Made by a program: the position numbers and the translations under genes
Assembly (NCBI GenBank): GCA_965203725.1
Contig: CBDBDH010000002.1
Location: 1-64,000, forward strand
Source: WTFY01 sp965203725
GTDB taxonomy: Bacteria; Pseudomonadota; Gammaproteobacteria; UBA4575
DNA: 64,000 nt
Direction: 5' to 3'
The notes under the pieces: generated by a model
Told to the model about the DNA's origin: nothing
What the model saw: the letters and a program-made list of their open reading frames with translations, nothing else
Databases searched by the model: none
Shown: piece after piece, positions 25,300 to 34,650 of the stretch
Layout: the number at the start of each line of letters is the position of its first letter
How positions within the stretch are numbered: the first letter of the stretch is position 1

Positions 25300-26295
25300 T
25301 CATGCAAGCTCGACTTTCATGTCTCGGCTCAGCAACTCGGATATGGCGGTTTCCAGCGCTGCATCCCCGTTCAGTACGCGCCACACCTGTGTGCAGATTG
25401 GCATGTCCACCTGGTGGTCCCGTGCGACCTGGTGTACGACTTGGGCCGCATGAAACCCCTCAACCGCCTGCCCCAGCTCCTCCATGTACTGCTGTGCCGT
25501 CTTGCCGTGTGCAAGTGCCAGCCCGAGGCGGCGGTTGCGGGACTGGTCATCGGTGCAGGTAAGCACCAGGTCACCGACACCTGCCAGCCCCATCAGGGTA
25601 GTCCGCTCGGCTCCAAGACTTTGGCCAAGGCGCATCATTTCCGCAAGGCCGCGGGTGACCAGTGCGGCACGTGCGTTGGCACCAAAACCGAACCCGTCTG
25701 CAATGCCGGCGGCAATGGCCAGCACGTTTTTGATTGTACCACCCAATTCGACCCCGATAATGTCGCCGCTGGTGTAGACACGAAAACTGCTGCTGTGAAA
25801 GTAGCCTGCCAGTTCCTTGGCAAAGGCCGGTTCATCGGATGCGAGCGTCACCGCGGCCGGCAGCTGGCCGGCAACTTCGGCGGCGAAGGATGGACCGGAC
25901 AAGACGGCTTTCTTGATCTTGTCTCCCAGCACCTGGGTCACGACCTCGTGCATCATCAAGCCCGTGGTTTTCTCGAACCCCTTCGTGGCCCAGACCAGCT
26001 TTTCCGGGAAATGCAACGGCACGAGTTGTTCGCAAACATTGCGCATGGCATAACTCGGCACCGCCGCCAGGACAAAATCCGCAGACTCGAGGGCCTCGGC
26101 CAAGTCATGGTGTATCGTGAGGGAATCCGGCAGTGGATAGTCCGGCAGGTAACGCAGATTGCAACGACGGTTCTGCAGGGTGTCCATCAGGTCGGTGTCG
26201 CAGTCCCATAGCTGCACACCGTGATGATTTCCGGACAGTTGAAGGGCGAGCGCCGTGCCCCAGGAACCCGCACCCAATACTGCAGCGATAGCCAT
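25300..26295 (-). CDS. gpsA: Glycerol-3-phosphate dehydrogenase [NAD(P)+]
   Basis: Makes sn-glycerol 3-phosphate from dihydroxyacetone phosphate for phospholipid synthesis. The 331-residue protein begins with the dinucleotide-binding GAGSWGTALALQL and has WATKGFEKTTG, VLSGPSFAAEVA, catalytic Lys in GVELGGTIKNVLAIAAGI, MGLAGVGDLVLTCTDDQSRN and EGFHAAQVV. It sits 7 bp after secB, the classic secB-gpsA pairing. Confidence 0.97.
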   Translation of the reverse strand: MAIAAVLGAGSWGTALALQLSGNHHGVQLWDCDTDLMDTLQNRRCNLRYLPDYPLPDSLTIHHDLAEALESADFVLAAVPSYAMRNVCEQLVPLHFPEKLVWATKGFEKTTGLMMHEVVTQVLGDKIKKAVLSGPSFAAEVAGQLPAAVTLASDEPAFAKELAGYFHSSSFRVYTSGDIIGVELGGTIKNVLAIAAGIADGFGFGANARAALVTRGLAEMMRLGQSLGAERTTLMGLAGVGDLVLTCTDDQSRNRRLGLALAHGKTAQQYMEELGQAVEGFHAAQVVHQVARDHQVDMPICTQVWRVLNGDAALETAISELLSRDMKVELA

Positions 26296-26302
26296 GGATT
26301 TA

Positions 26303-26767
26303 TCAGTGTGTGGTTTGTTCGGGGCTGGATTTCTGCTCTTTCAGGGCCTTCAGGTGCTGCCGGTACAAGGCTTCGAAGTTTACCGGGTTCAACAGCAGTT
26401 GGGGAAAGCCTCCCTTTGAGACCAGTTCGGCGATGGTTTCGCGGGCGAAAGGAAACAGCGCATTGGGACAATGACTGCCAAGCAACTGGTTGTGCTGGTC
26501 CTTTTTGAAATTCCTGATCAGGAAGATTCCTGCCTGCTTGACCTCGACCAGAAACGCCGTACTTTCTTCCTGGGTCGCGGTGACCTGGACGGTGATGCAG
26601 ACCTCAAAAATATGCTCGCCCAGCTTGGCAGTTTCCGACTGGATATGGACGTCGGTCTGGGGATTCCATTTTTCGGTGAATATCTTGGGGGAAACAGGAT
26701 TCTCAAAGGAGACGTCTTTGAGGTAAATTTTTTGAATCTCGAATTTTTGATCCGTGTCCGCGGTCAT
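26303..26767 (-). CDS. secB: Protein-export chaperone SecB
   Basis: Cytosolic tetrameric chaperone that keeps preproteins unfolded and hands them to SecA. It has 154 residues with the family start FEIQKIYLKDVSFENP, then HIFEVCITVQVTA, VEVKQAGIF and the hallmark LFPFARETIAELVSKGGFPQ followed by LLLNPVNFEALY. Its place in yibN-grxC-secB-gpsA is the same as in enteric bacteria. Confidence 0.97.
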   Translation of the reverse strand: MTADTDQKFEIQKIYLKDVSFENPVSPKIFTEKWNPQTDVHIQSETAKLGEHIFEVCITVQVTATQEESTAFLVEVKQAGIFLIRNFKKDQHNQLLGSHCPNALFPFARETIAELVSKGGFPQLLLNPVNFEALYRQHLKALKEQKSSPEQTTH

Positions 26768-26814
26768 GAGATCAGGCCGGGTTCAACATCATCCGATGAT
26801 GCCAGCAGGATACC

Positions 26815-27075
26815 TCATGAAGCCAGCAACTCATCCAGCCTGCCTGCCTGGTTGAGTTCGGAGAGGTCATCAAAGCCGCCCACATGCTGCTCGTTGATGA
26901 AGATCTGCGGCACCGTCTGGCGTTGGGTACGCCTCATCATCTCTTCGCGACGGGCCGGGTCCTCGTCCACATTGATTTCCGTGTAGTCGACCTTCTTGCT
27001 GTCGAGCAAACGCTTTGCCGCATTGCAGTATGCGCAGCGGTTGCCGGAATAGATGACAACCTTGCTGGAACTCAT
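26815..27075 (-). CDS. grxC: Glutaredoxin 3
   Basis: Small glutathione-dependent dithiol oxidoreductase, 86 residues from the ATG at 27075. The active site reads SGNRCAYCNAAKRLL, a CAYC in place of the commoner CPYC; the cis-Pro loop TVPQIFINEQHVGGFDDL binds glutathione. Its start overlaps the rhodanese stop by 4 bp. The frame stays open upstream to 27201, but that part is the rhodanese coding region. Confidence 0.95.
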   Translation of the reverse strand: MSSSKVVIYSGNRCAYCNAAKRLLDSKKVDYTEINVDEDPARREEMMRRTQRQTVPQIFINEQHVGGFDDLSELNQAGRLDELLAS

Positions 27076-27497
27076 TTCTTGACCACCGGGAGTTGATCGT
27101 TCATCCAGGCGGTAATGCCGCCCTTCAAGCCGAACACCTGGGTATAGCTGTGTCCTGTCAGGACCTTGCAGGCCTGCGATGAACGCAGTCCCGTTTTGCA
27201 AAAGACCAGTACGGGCTGGTCCTTGTTTTTGGCCAGCTCATCCGCTTTTTGCTTGAGCACGCTGAGAGCGACGTGCCTGGCGTTGATGATGCTTCCCTGG
27301 CCTAACTCGTTGGCCTCGCGCACGTCCACCACAAGCGCATCTTCCCGGTTGATCAGGGCGACCGCTTCCGCCGGGGTGATTTCCTTGTATCCCTTAGTTG
27401 CGCGCCTGACCTCGGTCCAGAGGATCATGCCCAGCACGACCGCAAGGGCGATGAACAGGTGATAATTCCTGATTGCGAAATCTGTAAATTCTTCCAT
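27072..27497 (-). CDS. Membrane-anchored rhodanese-like protein (YibN family)
   Basis: A 141-residue protein with one N-terminal membrane segment (YHLFIALAVVLGMILW) and a single rhodanese domain facing the cytosol. The active-site loop is VFCKTGLRSSQACKVL with Cys in the CKTGLRS loop; ITPAEAVALINREDALVVDV is the usual domain start. It probably handles persulfide sulfur. The start at 27497 is chosen because upstream residues are not conserved-looking. It heads a run with grxC, secB and gpsA and follows the arsR gene by 94 bp. Confidence 0.92.
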   Translation of the reverse strand: MEEFTDFAIRNYHLFIALAVVLGMILWTEVRRATKGYKEITPAEAVALINREDALVVDVREANELGQGSIINARHVALSVLKQKADELAKNKDQPVLVFCKTGLRSSQACKVLTGHSYTQVFGLKGGITAWMNDQLPVVKK

Positions 27498-27591
27498 TCG
27501 GTATTTTCTGGTGGCTGCAACCGTATCTGCTGGCCGTTGTTTGGGATACCCGCCCAAGTAAACGCGGTACCCGCAGGCGCGATGCTCAGGG

Positions 27592-27906
27592 CTAGTGGAC
27601 CGAGCAAAATACCTGCTGCATCATTTCAATCAACTTCAGCGTACGCTCGTCTTCCACCCGGTAGTAGACCCGGTTGGCGTCTTTCCGGGTCGCCAATATA
27701 CCTTTATCCCGCAAGATGGCCAAATGCTGCGATATGTTACTCTGGGAGGTGCCTACACTGCAGACGATTTCCTGTACGCTGATCTCTCGTTTGCCAAGGA
27801 CACAGAGGATTTTCAGTCGCAATGGATGCGACATGGCCTTGAGCGACCTGGAGGCTTGCTCGATGTCTTTTTCCCGATGGACGAGTTCTTCGGCGCTGAT
27901 GCTCAC
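27592..27906 (-). CDS. ArsR family regulator with SqrR/BigR-like cysteines
   Basis: A 104-residue winged-helix repressor: KAMSHPLRLKILCVLGKRE, recognition helix QSNISQHLAILRDKGI, and wing RKDANRVYYRVED. It lacks the ELCVCDL metal site of ArsR/SmtB. Instead it has Cys in RLKILC and near the C-terminus in QQVFC, the two places used by persulfide sensors of the SqrR/BigR/YgaV group, plus a third Cys in EIVCSVG. A persulfide-sensing role is an inference, helped by the rhodanese gene just downstream. An imperfect palindrome lies 46 bases upstream. Confidence 0.9.
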   Translation of the reverse strand: MSISAEELVHREKDIEQASRSLKAMSHPLRLKILCVLGKREISVQEIVCSVGTSQSNISQHLAILRDKGILATRKDANRVYYRVEDERTLKLIEMMQQVFCSVH

Positions 27907-27951
27907 GATGCGGGTTCAGCAGGATGCTGCTTCCAAATTTCCTTATGGACA

Positions 27952-27973
27952 TATAGTATAAGCTAATATTATA
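27952..27973. promoter_or_regulatory. Candidate operator of the ArsR regulator
   Basis: A 22-base imperfect palindrome centred on AGCT, with arms TATAGTATA and TAATATTATA (9 of 11 pairs match), lies in the AT-rich region between arsR and envC. The position and form fit autoregulation by an ArsR protein. Confidence 0.5.
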
Positions 27974-28033
27974 AATGTCTAATACATTAATGAAACCCCT
28001 GTACCGGAACCGGACAGGCCCCGGAGAAATGCC

Positions 28034-29212
28034 GTGAACCGGTACGGCTTGCTGGCTGTATCGCTGGCCTGCATGGCGGTATTCATCCCGCCGCTGGCAG
28101 GTGCTCCCTCCCAACAGGAGGTGGAGCAAAAGCTGGACCGGGTCCATGACCAGATTCAGGCCAGCCAGCTCAGGCTGGAGAAACACCGCGGTGAGGCAGG
28201 TGCGCTGGAAGCCGAACTGCGCGAATTTGAACGCCGTATCGGCCAGCTCAACCGTCAACTCGGCGACACCGAAGCCGCGTTGAAAGATCACCGGAACCGA
28301 ATTCGGTCCCTGGAGTCCAGGAAACAGGACCTGCAGAAGCAGTTGTCGCGCCACCGCAACGTCCTGCATGCACAGATGAGATCCGAGTACCTGTATGCGG
28401 GCCAGGAAAAACTGAAGTTGCTGCTCAACCAGCAGGAGCCTGCGACGCTGGGCCGCACCCTGGTGTACTACGATTACCTGCATCGTGCCCGCATGCACGA
28501 GATCGAGGCTGTGGGGAAGGTCCTGCAGGAACTCGGCCAGGTGCGGGATGAAATCGAGGCACGGGAAAAGTCGGTCGCGCGGACACAATCCGTTCTGTCC
28601 ACGCGCAAGCAGGAACTCGGCCAGGAGCAGGCAAAGCGAAAGCGGGTGCTCGAACGCATGCAGGCACGCGTGTCCGATGAACAGGTCCGGCTTGCCAACC
28701 TCGAGATCGACAGGCAACAACTCCAGGAACTTCTGGACGAACTGCTGGCCACTTTGATCAACATTCCCCACATCGACCAGGGCCAGGATTTCCGCAAGGA
28801 AAAAGGCAAGCTGTTCTGGCCGGTGGCCGGCAAACCCAGCAACCGCTTTGGCCAGAGACGCAATTTTTCACGCCGTGCGTTGTACTGGCAGGGCGTGTTC
28901 ATCCCGGGCCGCGCCGGCAATGACGTGTACAACATTTTTCATGGGCGGGTGGTGTTTGCAGAATGGATGCGCGGGCTCGGGCTGTTGATGATCATTGATC
29001 ACGGCAATGGGTATCTGAGCCTGTACGGGCATAGTCAAAGCCTTTACAAGCGCCCGGGCGAATGGGTCAAGGCCGGCGAGCGCATTGCCTCCGTGGGCAA
29101 CAGCGGCGGGCAAAGCCGAACCGGCCTGTATTTCGAAATCCGCAGGCACGGCAAGCCTGTAAACCCCCAACTCTGGTGCAAAAAACCTGCCCCGTCAGGC
29201 CGCACCGGCTGA
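28034..29212 (+). CDS. envC: Murein hydrolase activator EnvC
   Basis: Periplasmic divisome factor that activates amidases during cell separation. Starting from GTG at 28034 behind GGAG, it has a signal peptide (LLAVSLACMAVFIPPLAG), a coiled coil of about 220 residues, and a C-terminal LytM domain (about 255-385). The LytM zinc ligands are not kept: WQGVFIPGRAGNDVYN stands where active peptidases have H-x-G-x-D, as in known EnvC, which is an activator and not an enzyme. The S41 protease gene follows, a common neighbour. 392 residues. Confidence 0.95.
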   Translation: MNRYGLLAVSLACMAVFIPPLAGAPSQQEVEQKLDRVHDQIQASQLRLEKHRGEAGALEAELREFERRIGQLNRQLGDTEAALKDHRNRIRSLESRKQDLQKQLSRHRNVLHAQMRSEYLYAGQEKLKLLLNQQEPATLGRTLVYYDYLHRARMHEIEAVGKVLQELGQVRDEIEAREKSVARTQSVLSTRKQELGQEQAKRKRVLERMQARVSDEQVRLANLEIDRQQLQELLDELLATLINIPHIDQGQDFRKEKGKLFWPVAGKPSNRFGQRRNFSRRALYWQGVFIPGRAGNDVYNIFHGRVVFAEWMRGLGLLMIIDHGNGYLSLYGHSQSLYKRPGEWVKAGERIASVGNSGGQSRTGLYFEIRRHGKPVNPQLWCKKPAPSGRTG

Positions 29213-29326
29213 GCCTGCATTCCGAATGAATACCCCCTGCATGCCTTCTCGCGTTTGCAAACGGGCTTTTCCATCCCATAAATCGGGGTATGATTGGACA
29301 GCTGGATCAAACCCCGGAGATCGGCA

Positions 29327-30709
29327 ATGAGATTCAAACCCTCCTTGGGCCTCGGACTTGTGCTGGGCATCGCCCTGAGCCTGCCTGTCAGCCTGATGCA
29401 CAGCGTGTGGGCCGACAAGGAAAGTGCAGCCTCGCTGCCACTCGATGAGTTGCGCACGTTCACGGACGTCTATGCCAGGATCAAAAAGGAGTACGTGACC
29501 GAGGTTGAGGACAGCGAGCTTTTGAAAAACGCGATCCGCGGCATGTTGTCCGGTCTTGATTCACATTCCTCCTTTCTCGATGCGGAGCAGTTTCGCGAAC
29601 TCCAGATTGGCACCACGGGTGAGTTTGGCGGGCTGGGGATCGAGGTCGGGATGGAGAATGGCTTCATCAAGGTGATCGCGCCGATCGATGATACCCCTGC
29701 ACAGCGGGCCGGAGTGCAGGCCGGTGACCTGATCATCAAGCTCGATGGCGAATCGGTGAAAGGTGTGGACCTAGAAGAAGCCGTGCGGCGCATGCGTGGC
29801 AAGATCGGTTCGACGATCGAACTGACGATCGTGCGGGAAGATGAAGACGGGCCTTTGCAGGTGACCATCACGCGCGCCATGATTCGCGTACACAGCGTAC
29901 GCAGCCGCATGCTGGAGCCGGGTTTCGGGTATGTGCGCATTTCAAATTTTCAGTCCAAGACCACGAGCGCGCTGCATGAAGCGATTGAGGGCCTGGAAGC
30001 GGAGAACGAGGGCGAACTGCAGGGCCTGGTGCTGGACTTGCGAAACAATCCCGGTGGACTGCTGACCGGTGCGGTTGGCGTCTCGGATGTCTTTTTGCAG
30101 GACAATGCCCTGATCGTTTATATCAAGGGACGGGCGGGTGACTCGGAACTGAAATACTCCGCAAGCACCGACGATTTGCTCGATGGTGCCCCGCTGGTGG
30201 TACTGATCAACAAGGGGTCGGCCTCCGCTTCGGAAATCGTTGCAGGGGCCATGCAGGACCACGATCGAGGCACGGTCCTGGGGGTCACGTCCTTTGGCAA
30301 GGGTTCCGTGCAAACCATCCTGCCGCTCAAGGACAACACCGCACTGAAACTGACCACGGCACGCTACTACACGCCTTCCGGCCGCTCGATCCAGGACGCG
30401 GGTATCGTGCCGGATGTTCTGCTGAAGCCTGCCGAGGACCCAGAAGACAAGGAAGCCGACGCGAACGGGATGAGCGCGACAGTCGAGGACGTCTTGCAGG
30501 ACGACCCGGATGAGAATGCGGTGCCGTCTCACGATCCTGCCTCGATCGTAATCCTCCCCGAGCGCGGTGAAGACGACACCACCGACTATGAACTGGATGA
30601 GGCACTCAGGCAGCTGAAGGCCATGGCCCAACCGCCAGCGTCGGGTCAGGCCGCCGGCCTGACTCCGGGTGATCAGCTTTCAAAAGCCGACGAACAGGAT
30701 ATACAATAA
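29327..30709 (+). CDS. C-terminal processing peptidase, S41 family
   Basis: Periplasmic Ser/Lys protease of the CtpA type, 460 residues from ATG 29327 (RBS GGAGA). It has a signal peptide (LGLGLVLGIALSLPVSLMHS), a PDZ domain (about 90-175, GGLGIEVGMENGFIKVIAPI), and the catalytic core: LVLDLRNNPGGLL, NKGSASASEIVAG with the serine, and VTSFGKGSVQTILPL with the lysine. The last 90 residues are acidic and disordered. It likely trims cell-wall enzymes or other envelope proteins; the envC context fits that. Confidence 0.94.
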   Translation: MRFKPSLGLGLVLGIALSLPVSLMHSVWADKESAASLPLDELRTFTDVYARIKKEYVTEVEDSELLKNAIRGMLSGLDSHSSFLDAEQFRELQIGTTGEFGGLGIEVGMENGFIKVIAPIDDTPAQRAGVQAGDLIIKLDGESVKGVDLEEAVRRMRGKIGSTIELTIVREDEDGPLQVTITRAMIRVHSVRSRMLEPGFGYVRISNFQSKTTSALHEAIEGLEAENEGELQGLVLDLRNNPGGLLTGAVGVSDVFLQDNALIVYIKGRAGDSELKYSASTDDLLDGAPLVVLINKGSASASEIVAGAMQDHDRGTVLGVTSFGKGSVQTILPLKDNTALKLTTARYYTPSGRSIQDAGIVPDVLLKPAEDPEDKEADANGMSATVEDVLQDDPDENAVPSHDPASIVILPERGEDDTTDYELDEALRQLKAMAQPPASGQAAGLTPGDQLSKADEQDIQ

Positions 30710-30742
30710 AATCCCGTCAAGGTCAGTTTAAAGGGTAAACCC

Positions 30743-31294
30743 ATGGCAACCGTACTGATACCCCTTGCAGAAGGGTTCGAAGAACTGGAAGCGGTGACCA
30801 TCATTGATTTGCTGCGCCGTGCAGATATCGAAGTGATCACGGCCAGCCTGGATGGGCAGACCGTCACCGCATCGCGTGGCACCCGGGTGGTCGCCGACAC
30901 CTCGGTGGACGAGGTACTGGAACAGGACTTCGACATGGTGGTCTTGCCCGGCGGACTGCCGGGAGCCGACCATCTGGATGCCGACGATCGCATTCACGGG
31001 ATCTTGCAGCGCGCTGCCGAGAACGACCGCCCCATTGGCGCGATCTGCGCCGCCCCCAAGGTGCTGGCCAGCGGCGGCCTGCTGGACCACAAAAAGGTTA
31101 CCGCCTATCCCGGGGTGCTGGACCCGCAATCCCTGGGCAGCACCCAGATTACGGATGCGGCCGTTCAGCAGGACGGCAACATCCTGACCTCTCGCGGTCC
31201 GGGGACTGCGATGGACTTTGCGCTGGAAATCATCGCCTGCCTGGCCGGCGCCGACAAGCGCAATGAGGTGGAAGCCGCCTTGCTTCGCAGCTGA
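30743..31294 (+). CDS. DJ-1/PfpI (YajL/ThiJ) family protein
   Basis: A 183-residue flavodoxin-like protein of the DJ-1 superfamily. The start TVLIPLAEGFEELEAVTIID includes the conserved Glu, and the nucleophile elbow GAICAAPKVL carries the reactive Cys near residue 106; the C-terminal TSRGPGTAMDFAL is as in YajL. Members act as chaperones or as glyoxalase/deglycase-like enzymes under oxidative and carbonyl stress; which applies is not readable. It lies 33 bp after the protease gene. Confidence 0.93.
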   Translation: MATVLIPLAEGFEELEAVTIIDLLRRADIEVITASLDGQTVTASRGTRVVADTSVDEVLEQDFDMVVLPGGLPGADHLDADDRIHGILQRAAENDRPIGAICAAPKVLASGGLLDHKKVTAYPGVLDPQSLGSTQITDAAVQQDGNILTSRGPGTAMDFALEIIACLAGADKRNEVEAALLRS

Positions 31295-31295
31295 C

Positions 31296-31320
31296 AAAAC
31301 CCGGCTACGCCGGGGGCTTT
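31296..31320. terminator. Bidirectional terminator between the DJ-1 gene and lspA
   Basis: The stem CCCGGC (31300-31305) / GCCGGG (31309-31314) has short T-runs on both strands (CTTTT to the right, TTTTG on the minus strand), suited to ending both convergent transcripts. It covers the lspA stop codon. Confidence 0.6.
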
Positions 31321-31814
31321 TGAAACAGGGTCTGCAACAGGACCAGTACAACTCCCAGGAAAATTGCCGAGTCGGCAAGGTTGAATGTCGGCCAATGACA
31401 GGTCGCCTCGTTCAGGCGATAGAAGAGTGGCAGGCAGGAATCACCGGAGGGGTAGTACCAGTCGATAAAGTCCGTGACTTTCCCGAGTACGATGCGGTCG
31501 ATCACGTTGCCGATCGCACCTCCCAGTACCAGTGCGAGGCCGCAGGCCAGGAGTTTCTCCCCGGCATCCAGGGTTTTGAGCCAGACCAGGATGAAAACAC
31601 TGATCGCGATGGCGAGCGCCGACAGGAACCAACGCTGCCACCCCCCGGCCTGGCTGAGAAAACTGAATGCGGCCCCCTCGTTGAAGGTGAGTGAAAGATT
31701 GAAATAGGGCAACAGGGCCACGGGCTCGTACTGAACCAGGGACTGCAAGGCGGCCTGCTTGCCGAGCTGATCGGCAAGGATCACCAGCAGGCTCAGCCAG
31801 AGCCACTTAAGCAT
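31305..31814 (-). CDS. lspA: Lipoprotein signal peptidase (prolipoprotein peptidase II)
   Basis: Inner-membrane aspartyl protease that cleaves lipoprotein signal peptides after lipid attachment. It has 169 residues and four membrane helices. Signatures are FNEGAAFSFL, GGAIGNVIDRIVLGKVTDFI with catalytic Asp, and FNLADSAIFLG with the second Asp. The start overlaps the ileS stop by 8 bp, in the usual order ileS-lspA. Confidence 0.97.
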   Translation of the reverse strand: MLKWLWLSLLVILADQLGKQAALQSLVQYEPVALLPYFNLSLTFNEGAAFSFLSQAGGWQRWFLSALAIAISVFILVWLKTLDAGEKLLACGLALVLGGAIGNVIDRIVLGKVTDFIDWYYPSGDSCLPLFYRLNEATCHWPTFNLADSAIFLGVVLVLLQTLFQKPPA

Positions 31815-34641
31815 AGAAACGTAACTCGCCCGAACCGCCGGGCAGATTGCTCACGCAACGCATACAGATTTCCGGATGTTGCGCATCCTTTCCCACGTCC
31901 TCACGGTAATGCCAGCAGCGAATGCATTTCGGGTGAGGCGACTTTCGTAACCGGATGAAGTACTCGTTGCCCTGGGTATCCAGTACCCGGGTGGCCGTCT
32001 TCGGTGCCTCTTCATTGCAAACGAGGCGCGCAGCGGACGTGATGAAGACGAAGCGAAGTTCATCGTTTTCGATCTTGGAAAGGCAGTCGGGAGCACCCCA
32101 GATATCCACCTCTGCATCCAGCGACGAGCCGATGACTTTTTCGTTGCGCAGGGTCTCGAGCTGTTTGCCGATGTGCTTTCGGACCTCAAGTATGGTCTTC
32201 CAGTCCGCGTCGGTCACCTTGCCCGGGGTGGCGAAATCATCCAGGTCGTACCAGGTCTGTACGAACACCGGGTCCTCGCGGGGGCCGGGCAGGTGCTGCC
32301 AGGCTTCCTCCGCCGTGAAGCTCAGAATCGGCGCAACCCAGCGGACCAGCGCCTCGGCAATGTGAAACATGGCGGTCTGTGCCGACCTGCGCGCCCGGCT
32401 GTCCGTCTGCATCGTATATTGCCGGTCCTTGACGATATCAAGATAGTCGCTGCCGAGTTCCAGCACGCAAAAGTTGTGAACCAGGGTATAGATCCGGTGA
32501 AACTGGTAGCGTTCGTAGTAATCGATGATCTGGTGCTGGAGCTGCCGGGTCTTGTACACGATCCAGTGGTCCAGGGCCACCATGTCCCGGGCCGGTACAC
32601 GGTCGCGCGCCGGGTCGAAGCCACTCAGGTTCGATAACAGGTAACGGGTCGTATTGCGGATACGCCGGTAGGCATCCGAGGTACGGCTCAGAATTTCGTC
32701 GGAGACGTTGAGTTCTGCGCCGTAGTCGGTGGCGGCCACCCAAAGACGCAGCACATCGGCACCCAGCGCGTTGCATATCTTCTGCGGGGTAACCACGTTG
32801 CCGAGGGACTTCGACATTTTCTTGCCATCGGCATCCACGGTAAAGCCGTGGGTGAGCACCTGTTCGTAGGGTGCGATTCCGTGCATGGCCACCGAGGTCT
32901 TCAGGGAAGACTGGAACCAGCCGCGGTGCTGGTCGGACCCCTCGAGGTACAGGCTGGCGCGTTTGCCGTTTTCCAGGTCAACCCCGAGTCGTTTCCGGGC
33001 CACGGCATAGTGGGTGACTCCTGAGTCAAACCAGACATCCAGGGTGTCGGTGACCTTCCTGTAGGATTCGCTGTCCTCCCCCAGCAGCTCTTTCGCATCC
33101 AGTCCATACCAGGCGTCCATGCCCTGCTGCTCAATTTTCTGCGCCACCTTTTCGACGAGTTGTACCGTGTCAGGATGGGGTTCTTCCGTGGTCTTGTGTA
33201 TGAAAAAGGCAATCGGCACGCCCCAGGTGCGTTGCCTCGAGATGCACCAGTCCGGACTGCTGGCCAGCATGGCGGTGATGCGTGCCTTGCCCCATTCGGG
33301 GACCCAGCGCACCTGCTCGACTTGTTCACGGGCGGTTTTCAGCAAATCCCTGGCATGCATGCTGATGAACCATTGTGGCGTTGCGCGGTAGATCAGCGGC
33401 ACTTTCGTGCGCCAGCAATGCGGCAGGCTGTGGTGCAGCTCGGTGTGGTGCAGCAGCTTTCCCCGGTCGGTCAGGGTGTCGATGATTTTCGGGTCCACCT
33501 TGAAGACGTGGTCTCCTGCAAACAAACCGGTATGTTCCTTGAATATCCCGTGGTCATCCACCAGGTTCAGGGTCCCCAGGGCATAGGTCTTGCCGACTTC
33601 GAAATCGTCCACACCGTGATCAGGAGCGGTATGCACCGCGCCGGTTCCTGCCTCGACCGTGACATGGTCCCCCAGGATGACGGGCACGGTCTTGTCATAG
33701 AACGGGTGGTGCAGCGGCAGGTGCTCGAGCTGCTGTCCCTTGATGCGACCGACCACGGCAGGGTTCTCGATACCGTAACGCTGCATGCAGGTCTCGAGGA
33801 GCGCTTCGGCCAGCACTACGCGTTCCAGGCCGCAGTTGCCCTCGACCTGTGCGACGACGTAATCCAGTTCGGGATTGACGCACACGGCCTGGTTGGCGGG
33901 CAGGGTCCACGGGGTCGTCGTCCAGATGGCAACGGACAGCGGTCCCCGGCCGGTGAGTGTGTTGAGCCTTTCCGCCAGCGCACTCTCGTTGGCGACGCTG
34001 AAACGCACATCGATGGCGGGCGAGGTTTTCTCGTGGTATTCCACCTCGGTTTCTGCCAGTGCCGAGGCATCCACCACGTTCCAGTAGACCGGCTTGAAGC
34101 CACGGACAATGTGGCCTTTCGCATACAGTTTGCCCAGTGAGCGCACGATGTCGGCCTCGACGCCGAAATCCATGGTGAGGTAGGGCTTGTCCCAGTCGCC
34201 AAAAATACCCAGCCGCTTGAAATCCTCGCGTTGCTTGGCAATCTGCTTGCCGGCAAATTCGCGGCAGGCCGTACGGAATTCGCCATGGCTCTTGCGGGTT
34301 CCCGCCCTGCCGATTTTTTTCTGCACCTGGTGCTCGATGGGCAGGCCGTGACAGTCCCAGCCCGGTATGTACGGTGCATCGTACCCCGCCAGGGTCTTGC
34401 TTTTTACAATGATGTCTTTCAGGATCTTGTTGACCGCATGGCCGATGTGGATATCACCGTTCGCATAGGGCGGGCCGTCGTGCAGGACAAAAGTCTGTGC
34501 ACCGTTTCGTGTCTTTCGGATTTGCCCGTACACGTCCCGGTCCTGCCACTCCCTCAGTATCCTGGGTTCCCGTTGTGCCAGGTTGCCCTTCATGGGAAAA
34601 GAGGTTTTGGGCAGGTTCAGGGTATCTTTGTAGTCGCTCAT
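31807..34641 (-). CDS. ileS: Isoleucyl-tRNA synthetase
   Basis: Class I synthetase, 944 residues, close to the E. coli length. The HIGH site is PPYANGDIHIGHAVNK (about residue 60), KMSKS is in ADGKKMSKSLGNV (about 605), the editing domain (CP1) lies between with WTTTPWTLPANQAV, and a C-terminal zinc site CIRCW...CMRC closes the protein. It is part of the leftward murJ-ribF-ileS-lspA run; 9 bp separate it from ribF. Confidence 0.98.
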   Translation of the reverse strand: MSDYKDTLNLPKTSFPMKGNLAQREPRILREWQDRDVYGQIRKTRNGAQTFVLHDGPPYANGDIHIGHAVNKILKDIIVKSKTLAGYDAPYIPGWDCHGLPIEHQVQKKIGRAGTRKSHGEFRTACREFAGKQIAKQREDFKRLGIFGDWDKPYLTMDFGVEADIVRSLGKLYAKGHIVRGFKPVYWNVVDASALAETEVEYHEKTSPAIDVRFSVANESALAERLNTLTGRGPLSVAIWTTTPWTLPANQAVCVNPELDYVVAQVEGNCGLERVVLAEALLETCMQRYGIENPAVVGRIKGQQLEHLPLHHPFYDKTVPVILGDHVTVEAGTGAVHTAPDHGVDDFEVGKTYALGTLNLVDDHGIFKEHTGLFAGDHVFKVDPKIIDTLTDRGKLLHHTELHHSLPHCWRTKVPLIYRATPQWFISMHARDLLKTAREQVEQVRWVPEWGKARITAMLASSPDWCISRQRTWGVPIAFFIHKTTEEPHPDTVQLVEKVAQKIEQQGMDAWYGLDAKELLGEDSESYRKVTDTLDVWFDSGVTHYAVARKRLGVDLENGKRASLYLEGSDQHRGWFQSSLKTSVAMHGIAPYEQVLTHGFTVDADGKKMSKSLGNVVTPQKICNALGADVLRLWVAATDYGAELNVSDEILSRTSDAYRRIRNTTRYLLSNLSGFDPARDRVPARDMVALDHWIVYKTRQLQHQIIDYYERYQFHRIYTLVHNFCVLELGSDYLDIVKDRQYTMQTDSRARRSAQTAMFHIAEALVRWVAPILSFTAEEAWQHLPGPREDPVFVQTWYDLDDFATPGKVTDADWKTILEVRKHIGKQLETLRNEKVIGSSLDAEVDIWGAPDCLSKIENDELRFVFITSAARLVCNEEAPKTATRVLDTQGNEYFIRLRKSPHPKCIRCWHYREDVGKDAQHPEICMRCVSNLPGGSGELRFYA

Positions 34642-34650
34642 AGCCAGGCT

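Noticed and set aside
24514..26211. A 565-codon rightward open frame across pyrD and gpsA
   Set aside because: It runs antisense to two conserved enzymes and shows no family motif.
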